From Flavipsychrobacter stenotrophus (GTDB lineage Bacteria > Bacteroidota > Bacteroidia > Chitinophagales > Chitinophagaceae): 11,809 nucleotides of DNA. The notes beneath the pieces are model-generated. The model saw only the letters and a list, made by a program, of their open reading frames with translations, did no database searches and was not told the origin of the DNA. Every line of letters starts with the position of its first letter. The first letter of the stretch is position 1. Below are positions 5,488 to 11,809 of this stretch, in pieces. The translations under genes and the position numbers were made by a program. The stretch covers positions 1 through 11,809 of the forward strand of contig CANCOG010000104.1 of the NCBI GenBank assembly GCA_947379685.1, given 5' to 3'.

Positions 5488-5525
5488 TAAAATGCCGTTT
5501 AACGATCACGTTAAACGGCATTTTA
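5488..5525. terminator. Bidirectional intrinsic terminator
   Basis: Perfect 17-bp arms (5488-5504 and 5509-5525, core GCCGTTTAACG) enclose the loop ATCA. T-rich tails lie on both sides (TTTTATTG rightward; TTTTATCTATT leftward). It sits between the convergent ankyrin gene (stop at 5465) and the response regulator gene (stop at 5563), and serves both. Confidence 0.85.
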
Positions 5526-5562
5526 TTGTATTCAATATTTGCCCATTACAATCTGCAAAAGT

Positions 5563-6225
5563 CTATACCCACTTATTTTTCATAGCTATTTTTACCGCCT
5601 GTACCTTTGAGGTAACGTGCAACTTGGTATAAATGTTGGAAATGTGCTTACGCACTGTGTTACTGCTGATAAACAATTCTGCCGCAATCTGCCTGAAATC
5701 AAGGCCATCAACAAGCCCCTTAAGTATCTCCATTTCTCTTTCCGACAGCGTATTTGTGGCTTTCTCAATAGGCGAGGTATTTATATTAGCTGTAGTGAGC
5801 AACTTCAGCGCCTTACGTGCTATACTCGGTGACATAGGTGCACCTTCCTTTTCAATTACTTCCTTAATGGACTCTATAAGCGAGCCAATACCATCCTCTT
5901 TAAGCAGGTAGCCGCTTGCCCCCGCCTGAATTGCACTGAACAGCTTTTCGTCATCGTCAAAAACAGTGAGCATGATGTATGCAATAGAGTCGTAAATAGT
6001 TGTAGCATTTCGTACTGCTTCTATCCCATCCATCACAGGCATGTCAATATCCATGAGCACCACCAGGGGCAGGTTGCTCCGGTCCCACTTTTTTAATTGG
6101 TCAAGGTAGTCCGCCCCATTTGACGCTGTAAATAAAATGGTGATCTCCCCTGCATAATTCAATTTTTCCTTCAGCGATTGCAGTTGCTGCCGGCTATCAT
6201 CAACAATGGCAATTTGGTAGCTCAT
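5563..6225 (-). CDS. NarL/FixJ-type response regulator (REC + LuxR HTH)
   Basis: 220 residues with the standard two-domain layout. The receiver domain (about 3-125) has the acidic pair Asp9-Asp10, phosphoacceptor Asp59 in VLMDIDMPVMDG, Thr87 and Lys109, all intact. A linker (126-155) leads to a LuxR-type DNA-binding domain (about 158-215) with LSEREMEILKGL, DFRQIAAELFIS and the recognition helix SSNTVRKHISNIYTKL. It should be phosphorylated by the kinase encoded 48 bases upstream on the same strand and act as a cytoplasmic transcription regulator. Its targets are not visible. Length and motifs are normal for the family. It ends before the bidirectional terminator. Confidence 0.95.
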   Translation of the reverse strand: MSYQIAIVDDSRQQLQSLKEKLNYAGEITILFTASNGADYLDQLKKWDRSNLPLVVLMDIDMPVMDGIEAVRNATTIYDSIAYIMLTVFDDDEKLFSAIQAGASGYLLKEDGIGSLIESIKEVIEKEGAPMSPSIARKALKLLTTANINTSPIEKATNTLSEREMEILKGLVDGLDFRQIAAELFISSNTVRKHISNIYTKLHVTSKVQAVKIAMKNKWV

Positions 6226-6273
6226 AAGTGTAAAGTTCGGGATTCGTTGAAACTATGAAATAATGCAGATGCA

Positions 6274-9200
6274 TTAGTTTTTCGAGATGATGAATGTTGT
6301 TCCTGTTCCCACCACTGGTATTATTTCCAGTGTACTGTCTATTTCTCCCGCGCGGTGTTTCATGTTGTCAAGTCCATGCCCCTCCAGCGCGTTCCTGTCA
6401 GACATGGTAAAACCCTTACCATTATCTGAAATCGCCACCCTGTACTTACCTTCGGTAGTGGTTATAGCCACCTGCAAAATGCTTGCATCTGAATATTTCA
6501 GCGAATTGGATATACCCTCCTGGCATATGCGAAAAAGGTTCAAAGCTTCATTGGGGCCGAGTACCAGATTCTGACTTATATCTTCCTTGTATTGCAACTT
6601 TATATGAGTATAGAGTTGCAATTGCTTTTGTATAAATGATTTCAGCTTATCGGAAAACTCTTCCATCGTGATGGCCTCTTTATTAAGCGCCCATATACTT
6701 TCGCGCAAGGTAGAGATCACCTCCCGCGATTTCTGATTGAGTGATTTCAGTTTTTCCGCTCTTTCCGTTTCCGTAAATTCTTTTAACGGATAGGCTATCC
6801 ACTCTATGTTGTTACTTATAAGGCTTAGTTGGGCGCCCACACTGTCGTGCAGGTCGCGCGAAATTCGTTCCCGTTCATTCTGTATTTTCTGTTGCAATTC
6901 TATGGCCCTGAGTTTCTTTTTAAAACGCGCTCGTTGAAACAGAAATACTATCGCGGCAACAAGGCTTACCCCCGCAAGCAGATACAACGCTACAAACCAC
7001 GACTGTTGCCAGTAGGGCGGAGTTATTGTTATATATATCGTCTTTTCTTTTGGCGACCAAACCCCATCGTTATTGCTGGCCTTCACTTTAAATGCATAAT
7101 GGCCCGGCGGCATATTGGAATACCTGGCAAAACGCTTATTCCCCGATTGTATCCATTCGGGGTCTATTCCCTCCATCATGTATGCATACTGATTCCTGTT
7201 GCTGTTGGTAAACTCCAGTGCCGAAAATTCAAAGCTCAGGATATTCTTATTATACGGAAAAGCAAGTGCATTGATCTGCCAGAACGCCGAATCGGCCTGC
7301 AGTGGCTCATCCAGCAACTTTATCTTAGTGATCTGCACCGTCGGCAAAACCGGGTTGTTGATAATCTCGTCAGGATAAAATGACACAATGCCGTTAATTC
7401 CGCCAAAGAAAAACTCACCATCGGCAGCTTTGAAAAAAGCCCCTGTATTAAACTCATTCGATGGCAACCCGTCTTCTTTTGTGTAATGATGAAAGCTCTT
7501 TGATCTTGGCTCATAAACACTCAGCCCCTTGTTGTGGCTTATCCACATGCGGCCCTTATCATCGCACGCCATTTCGTAGATGAAATTATTTTTGAGCTGA
7601 TTTTTTTCATTAAAATACTGTAGCAGTTTTTGATCTGGTCCATACACAAAAATACCTTCTATCGTACCCACCCATATATTGCCCTCCTTATCTTCAGCGA
7701 TATTTTTTACCCATGTTGCTGCTGGCAGTTGGCCCTTTATCCACGAGCCTTCTTCATTGTCCTGGTAGTAAAAATCGAGGGTTGTGCCAACATACAATCG
7801 CCCTGACGATGATATAAAAGCGCAACGCAGCAACTCATTATTAAAGGTATGTACTTCCGTTAACCTTATATTCCCTGCGCTGCTACCATCAATCCGTATC
7901 AGTCGGTCATCCCGGCCAACGTAGCCGAAGTGCTTTCGTGAGCGGACTATAAACGTATGATTTTCCTTTTCATGCACTTCTCCGGGAATGTCTCTTTCCA
8001 TGACCTTCTGAAGATCTGTAACAACATCCGTTTTGCTGTTGAAGATGGCCAGTCGCTCCCGGTCCAGCAACATTAGTTTATTTGTACCATCGATATCTGA
8101 AAGTGCGTAAACCGAAAGGCCGGGTAACCTGCGTTTATCAATATGCCTGACTCTCCTTCCACTGCGGTCATAAACGTCAATGCCATTATCAAAATATCCT
8201 ACATAGACGTTACTGCTGTCGGCATCAATGGCCTTCACCATATTACCGCCCTCCGTGCGATGCGGGTAGTTGTGAAACTTTTTGGTGTTATTGGGAAGTT
8301 TTTTCAGCCCGTCACCATCCGTGCCTATCCACATATTGCCTGATTGGTCGCAGAAAGCATTTTGTATCTTACTGTAGTTGCGCACATCGTCGGAGAACGA
8401 TGCAATGTGGCTGGTTATCCTCAGCTTTTGCGCATCAAATATATACACACCACGCACAGTACAAAGCCATATATTGTTGTGCATATCCTTACAGGTAGAA
8501 ACTATCGCCTCATGCATTTTCAGATCAGTCGGCATGTTTATCTGATCAATGAAAAATATGTGAAAATTGCAAGTATTGAACAGGTATAGTTGATTGGTTG
8601 AGCCAACCAGTAAAACACTGTCATTCAGGGCTGTTACCGAAAGGGTGGTTATTGTATCCAGATATTTTCGAAACTTACCAGATGGTATATCATAACACAC
8701 TAGCCCTTTCCGGCTTTGTGTTATCCATATTCTGTCTTTTTTATCGACAAAGCCTGAATTTAGTCTCGAGGAAGGCGTAATGAATGAATCATTGAATGGG
8801 AAAGTCCGGATAATTTTATTAGAAGTGTTGTCTATTTTGAGCATACCTGCCTCCACAAGTCCAGCCCACATATTTCCCTTGCTATCTTCGCCAAACACAA
8901 CATCGTCAGAGCGGCGGGTCTGGTATTGGAATATTTTCACAATGGTATCGCTTGTAACGTCATACTTTGAAAGCCCCAGATAATGCTTGAACCAAATATT
9001 CCCCTTGCTATCAGAACTGATCCAACCGGAAATGCTTTTTCTGCCACCGGGAACGTTATCGCAGGGAACAAAATCATATCCATCAAATTTGCACATTCCA
9101 TCAGATGTACTAATCCATAAAAAGCCGTTCCTGTCCTGTGCTATCCCCCATATGGTACTCTGCAGCAAGCCATCGTCCACGCCATAGGAATCAAAATGCA

Positions 9201-9345
9201 TCGCATCCTGCCCCCACAGGCCGGCTGCGCCCGTCAGGAAACAAAGGAGTATGAATATTGTCCTCAAAATACCCGGCACACATAAAATGTTTTGGACAGT
9301 ACAAGGTATAAAAAGTAGTTTGCATTTTTTCTTTGCCACCCTCAA
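6274..9345 (-). CDS. Membrane sensor histidine kinase with two-component propeller and Y_Y_Y domains
   Basis: Up to 1023 residues. The order of parts is: signal sequence ending near LWGQ (46); periplasmic beta-propeller repeats (about 50-655), shown by recurring G-N-(I/M)-W and D-G-(L/I) turns such as DRNGFLWIST, SKGNIWF, KEGNIWVGTIEGI and DKGRMWIS; a Y_Y_Y domain (about 705-775, with WIQSGNKRFARYSNMPPGHYAFKV read as two halves); a transmembrane helix (about 782-804); a HisKA_3 dimerisation domain with phosphoacceptor His833 in RISRDLHDSVGAQ; and a HATPase_c domain with Asn947, DNGKGF (974-979) and GHGLDNM (989-995). There is no receiver domain; the separate regulator gene 48 bases downstream fills that role. 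The ligand is unknown. No in-frame ATG precedes the signal peptide: TTG 9345, GTG 9339 or TTG 9267 must start it, and the last gives a compact 20-residue signal peptide. Confidence 0.93.
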   Translation of the reverse strand: MRVAKKKCKLLFIPCTVQNILCVPGILRTIFILLCFLTGAAGLWGQDAMHFDSYGVDDGLLQSTIWGIAQDRNGFLWISTSDGMCKFDGYDFVPCDNVPGGRKSISGWISSDSKGNIWFKHYLGLSKYDVTSDTIVKIFQYQTRRSDDVVFGEDSKGNMWAGLVEAGMLKIDNTSNKIIRTFPFNDSFITPSSRLNSGFVDKKDRIWITQSRKGLVCYDIPSGKFRKYLDTITTLSVTALNDSVLLVGSTNQLYLFNTCNFHIFFIDQINMPTDLKMHEAIVSTCKDMHNNIWLCTVRGVYIFDAQKLRITSHIASFSDDVRNYSKIQNAFCDQSGNMWIGTDGDGLKKLPNNTKKFHNYPHRTEGGNMVKAIDADSSNVYVGYFDNGIDVYDRSGRRVRHIDKRRLPGLSVYALSDIDGTNKLMLLDRERLAIFNSKTDVVTDLQKVMERDIPGEVHEKENHTFIVRSRKHFGYVGRDDRLIRIDGSSAGNIRLTEVHTFNNELLRCAFISSSGRLYVGTTLDFYYQDNEEGSWIKGQLPAATWVKNIAEDKEGNIWVGTIEGIFVYGPDQKLLQYFNEKNQLKNNFIYEMACDDKGRMWISHNKGLSVYEPRSKSFHHYTKEDGLPSNEFNTGAFFKAADGEFFFGGINGIVSFYPDEIINNPVLPTVQITKIKLLDEPLQADSAFWQINALAFPYNKNILSFEFSALEFTNSNRNQYAYMMEGIDPEWIQSGNKRFARYSNMPPGHYAFKVKASNNDGVWSPKEKTIYITITPPYWQQSWFVALYLLAGVSLVAAIVFLFQRARFKKKLRAIELQQKIQNERERISRDLHDSVGAQLSLISNNIEWIAYPLKEFTETERAEKLKSLNQKSREVISTLRESIWALNKEAITMEEFSDKLKSFIQKQLQLYTHIKLQYKEDISQNLVLGPNEALNLFRICQEGISNSLKYSDASILQVAITTTEGKYRVAISDNGKGFTMSDRNALEGHGLDNMKHRAGEIDSTLEIIPVVGTGTTFIISKN

Positions 9346-9559
9346 AATTCAAACTGAAAACACATCAAAAAAACACCGAATCCCCTACCCTTTGACACTA
9401 AGTTCTAAGTACCAGCACTTTAACTGAAATCTTAGAGAAATACATGCCAAGCTTGACGTAGGATTAAATGTCGATTATAGTTTCTCATCGACCTGACTCG
9501 GAATCTACGATGCTCCCATTCCTTAAAATTTCCTTAACGCCCAAAATAAATTTTTTAAT

Positions 9560-9599
9560 TACGACAACTGTCGTACATTTGAGTACGAATACAATCGTA
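9560..9599 (+). promoter_or_regulatory. BlaI-type promoter with two operator dyads
   Basis: Dyad 1, TACGACAACTGTCGTA (9560-9575), has perfect 7-bp arms and overlaps the -7 element TACATTTG (9574-9581). Dyad 2, TACGAATACAATCGTA (9584-9599), has the same 16-bp length with 5-bp arms and ends two bases before the ATG at 9601. The centres are 24 bp apart. BlaI/MecI repressors bind such TAC...GTA dyads as dimers over the promoter, so autorepression is likely. The mRNA leader is only about 12-16 nt and lies in dyad 2. Confidence 0.75.
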
Positions 9600-9600
9600 G

Positions 9601-9987
9601 ATGAACACACAGCCAATAAATAAGCCAACAGAATCGGAACTTGAGATCCTGAACATCTTATGGACGCTTGGGCCAGCGACCGTAAAAGACGTTCATGAAA
9701 AACTGGCCCTAACTAAAGATACAGGCTACACCACTACACTCAAGATCATGCAAAACATGCTGGGCAAGCAATTGGTAACCAGGGACGCCTCCAGCAAAAT
9801 TCATGTGTACACTGCCGCCGTAAACCAGGAACAGGCTCAGGGCGAAATGGTGCAGAAGATAATACAAACCATGTTCAACGGTTCTGCAATGCAATTAGTG
9901 ATGCAGGCGCTTGGCAACCATAAAACCAGTGACAGTGAATTGGCGATGATACAGGAATACCTGGAAAAGAAAAAAACGAAACAATAA
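9601..9987 (+). CDS. BlaI/MecI/CopY-family transcriptional repressor
   Basis: 128 residues, the usual size. Residues about 9-75 form the winged helix: PTESELEILNILWTLGPATVKDVHEKL, read in two parts, matches the family opening, followed by TGYTTTLKIMQNMLGKQLVTRD and the wing. The C-terminal helices (about 78-128) would dimerise. The family represses its own operon and target genes such as beta-lactamases. Release follows cleavage by the cognate M56 protease, encoded 51 bases downstream here. ATG 9601 is preferred because it gives the family's N-terminus and lies directly after the promoter and operators. It is divergent from the sensor kinase gene. No beta-lactamase is in view, so the regulated genes are unknown. 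Confidence 0.93.
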   Translation: MNTQPINKPTESELEILNILWTLGPATVKDVHEKLALTKDTGYTTTLKIMQNMLGKQLVTRDASSKIHVYTAAVNQEQAQGEMVQKIIQTMFNGSAMQLVMQALGNHKTSDSELAMIQEYLEKKKTKQ

Positions 9988-10038
9988 CCAAACCCTAACC
10001 CAAACATTCAATAACACTCATTTTAAAACCTGCGGACA

Positions 10039-11166
10039 ATGGCTATCTGGATTCAAGCTTTATCATGGACACTGATCTTCGCACTGGGGCAAGGCTTCCT
10101 GGTGTACTTGTCGCTTCGGCTGGTATTGAAAATATCTCCAGCTATGCCCGCTAACGTAAAGTACCATTTATCATTGTCGGCATTAACTGTAATGCTGGGG
10201 TGGTTTGTAGCTACATTGTGGCAGCAATATCATGCTTTCTCTTTATTAAACGCTCAAATCCCTGCGGTGCAAACGGTCACCCTATGGCAGCAAATCCAGG
10301 CCACTGGCATATCAGGAGGCCACAATACGTGGCACCCCACACTCCTCACCATTGCACCCTTTGTTCCATGGCTGTCGGTATTGTACATGGCTGGATTGGT
10401 TTTCATGCTCGCCAGACTCTCAGCAGGATCTCTGCAACTGTTTTGGCTGAAGAAAATTGGAAATAGTCACCCGGGGGTTGCCCTCGACGAGCTATTGGTT
10501 ACGCTGAAAAAACGGATCAACTACGACGGTAGCGTCCGGCTTATGCTTTCTGTAAAAGCTCAGGTCCCTATGGTTATAGGCTACCTGAAGCCGATTATCC
10601 TGTTGCCCGCTGCTACTATCGATCACCTCAACATTGAACAACTCGAAACCATTCTACTGCACGAACTCGCCCACATAAAACGCCATGATTACCTTATAAA
10701 TATCCTACAGGCATTTGTGGAAACAATCCTCTTTTTTAACCCCTTTGTCTGGCTGGTATCGGCCATTATCCGCCGGGAAAGGGAACATTGCTGCGACGAC
10801 CTGGTACTGGACCATACCCGTGAGCCGCTTTTTTACGCCACCGCACTAGCTGCACTGGCATCCGGGCAAAAGTCCGCGCCTGCACTTGCACTCGCGGCTA
10901 CCGGGCAATCCAATCATTTATTTAACCGTATTCAACGCATCATGGAAATGAAAAAAAATCCATTCAGTTACAGCCGGATGGCTGCGGCCATCCTCATTAT
11001 CTCAGCCACTTCCTGTTCGCTTGTGTGGCTGACACCAGCTTTCGCCCGATCAGGGAAAGATAAGCAGAGTACCGCAAAAACGACAACTCCGGCCATATCA
11101 TCCAAGGACACCTCTAACGCCAGCATGTCAGAAGATGGGTATCTCGGCCCACTTCACGTTGGTTGA
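10039..11166 (+). CDS. M56-family (BlaR1/MecR1-like) membrane metallopeptidase, 3' end replaced
   Basis: The frame gives 375 residues, but only about 365 are native. It has membrane spans near 7-30, 47-65, 104-127, 226-244 and 313-333. The zinc-protease motif HELAH (208-212) in ETILLHELAHIKRHDYLI is followed by REREHCCDDLVL (246-257), which carries the downstream metal-ligand region. The domain from about 150 to 300 is typical M56. In BlaR-type systems this protein senses an envelope signal and triggers BlaI cleavage. Chitinophagia versions often continue with a long periplasmic C-terminal part. Here, after the last span and a Lys/Thr/Ser-rich linker, the frame runs into foreign DNA at about 11125-11150 and stops at 11166 by chance. 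The gene is therefore incomplete at a probable chimeric join. Operon with the repressor upstream. Confidence 0.9.
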   Translation: MAIWIQALSWTLIFALGQGFLVYLSLRLVLKISPAMPANVKYHLSLSALTVMLGWFVATLWQQYHAFSLLNAQIPAVQTVTLWQQIQATGISGGHNTWHPTLLTIAPFVPWLSVLYMAGLVFMLARLSAGSLQLFWLKKIGNSHPGVALDELLVTLKKRINYDGSVRLMLSVKAQVPMVIGYLKPIILLPAATIDHLNIEQLETILLHELAHIKRHDYLINILQAFVETILFFNPFVWLVSAIIRREREHCCDDLVLDHTREPLFYATALAALASGQKSAPALALAATGQSNHLFNRIQRIMEMKKNPFSYSRMAAAILIISATSCSLVWLTPAFARSGKDKQSTAKTTTPAISSKDTSNASMSEDGYLGPLHVG

Positions 11167-11692
11167 CGATGGACTTCTTGTTCGAAAACAGGAATTCCAG
11201 CGGGTCTTCGAGTGTGAGGATGTGGCCCGTCATGCGCTGGTTGCGGAACTCCAGCATTGACGCCAAAGTTGTGCTCTTGCCTGCGCCTGTGGCACCAGCC
11301 AGCAGGATCAGGCCACGCTTTTCGAGCACCAGATCACCCAAGACACTGGGCACGTTGAGCGTGTCCAGCGCGGGGATGTCAGATGGGATGTAGCGGAACA
11401 CGGCCGCCACCGAGCCACGCTGCTTGAAGGCGCTCAGTCGAAAGATGGCCACGCCAGGGATGGTGATGCCAAGGTTCAGCTCGCCGGTTTCATCCAGCTC
11501 TTCCATTTGCGTGGACGAGATCATCTCGGCCAGCAACTGGCGCGGCTGCGAAGGTGACAGCACCTGATCCGTCAACTGCATGATCTGCCCATGGATCTTG
11601 ATGAGGATGGGCGTCTTGGCTGACAGGAATACGTCGGAGGCCTTCTTCTCGGCCATCAGGCGCAAGACCCGCTCTAAATTTCCACCGCTCAT
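11114..11692 (-). CDS. pilU: PilU-like type IV pilus retraction ATPase, N-terminal half only
   Basis: The start is ATG 11692, with GGAG six bases upstream; the TTG codon just before it is in frame but less likely. About 185 native residues are present out of roughly 375 for the family. They cover the N-terminal domain (MSGGNLERVLRLMAEKKASD) and the start of the RecA-like ATPase: Walker A GATGAGKST (133-141), the acidic box ILTLEDPLEF (158-167) and IVNQREVGRDT (175-185). After that the frame changes to HLLTCWR and stops, exactly where DNA composition shifts. PilT/PilU hexamers drive pilus retraction in Proteobacteria; Bacteroidota lack type IVa pili. The GC-rich codon use resembles Betaproteobacteria such as Comamonadaceae. 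PilT is the alternative to PilU; the sequence pattern and context favour PilU. Confidence 0.85.
   Translation of the reverse strand: MSGGNLERVLRLMAEKKASDVFLSAKTPILIKIHGQIMQLTDQVLSPSQPRQLLAEMISSTQMEELDETGELNLGITIPGVAIFRLSAFKQRGSVAAVFRYIPSDIPALDTLNVPSVLGDLVLEKRGLILLAGATGAGKSTTLASMLEFRNQRMTGHILTLEDPLEFLFSNKKSIVNQREVGRDTHLLTCWR
11125..11150. other. Probable chimeric junction between two genomes
   Basis: To the left the DNA is AT-richer and encodes a Bacteroidota M56 protein reading rightward. To the right it is GC-rich and encodes a proteobacterial PilU reading leftward. Both proteins lose family similarity at the same ~25 bp, in opposite orientations, without any transposon end or repeat. That is the pattern of an assembly or library chimera and not of a natural insertion. 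The exact base cannot be fixed by eye. Confidence 0.75.
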
Positions 11693-11746
11693 CAAGTGCT
11701 CCAGTTCTGTCGACAGGAAAGCTGTTGGGGATCAGGGGCGGCGTGA

Positions 11747-11809
11747 TCAGGCGCCGCGCAGCAAGTCGTTGATGCTGGTCTTGGCGCGGGTTTGCGCATC
11801 GACACGCTT
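11747..11809 (-). CDS. C-terminal end of the gene upstream of pilU
   Basis: The last 20 codons of a minus-strand gene running in from the right edge, reading KRVDAQTRAKTSINDLLRGA then TGA (11749-11747). The gene lies 54 bases before the pilU start and on the same strand, so the two probably share a transcript. In Proteobacteria pilT commonly precedes pilU, but this tail does not match PilT ends I know and is too short to identify. Codon use fits the GC-rich fragment. Confidence 0.45.
   Translation of the reverse strand, partial: KRVDAQTRAKTSINDLLRGA

Overview
Most of the window (about 1-11,130) reads as a Bacteroidota chromosome, probably from the Chitinophagia/Sphingobacteriia side. The evidence is the recurring TAnnTTTG -7 promoter motif, the lack of strong Shine-Dalgarno sites, a two-component propeller/Y_Y_Y sensor kinase, a BlaI/M56 pair and a small secreted lipoprotein. 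The last ~660 bases (about 11,140-11,809) are GC-rich, have proteobacterial codon use and encode a type IV pilus retraction ATPase of PilU type. They do not match the rest and look like a chimeric join.

Layout. 1-800: the end of an unknown gene, then three tandem units of about 78 bp. Each unit has a promoter-like repeat, a hairpin and an intrinsic terminator, and they look like a small-RNA array. A convergent 80-aa HTH-like protein with its own promoter and dyad follows. 796-1586: about 790 bp without a gene but rich in repeats, including four TGTCAC copies at an exact 12-bp period, CGGTAA motifs and several dyads. 1587-1796: the amino-terminal stump of a GNAT/carbon-nitrogen hydrolase type protein, broken at this boundary. 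1985-2458: a small membrane protein, perhaps frameshifted near its end. 2722-5465: a divergent locus with an outer-membrane-barrel-like protein on the left and a lipoprotein plus a secreted ankyrin-repeat protein on the right. The two promoters are almost mirror images inside a 23-bp inverted repeat. 5563-9345: a sensor kinase and a NarL/LuxR response regulator in one minus-strand operon. 9560-11166: a BlaI-family repressor with two operator-like dyads at its promoter, then an M56 (BlaR1-like) metallopeptidase cut off by the join. 11114-11809: the pilU-like fragment and the last 20 codons of its upstream neighbour.

How the genes work together: the kinase should phosphorylate the adjacent regulator. 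The M56 membrane protease should relieve BlaI repression of its own operon. The barrel, lipoprotein and ankyrin genes appear co-regulated as a cell-envelope set of unknown role. The most novel-looking items are the tandem small-RNA-like array at 237-470, the mirror-image divergent promoter at 3609-3749 and the 12-bp-phased repeat array at 1104-1151. All functional statements are inferences from sequence; no database search was possible.
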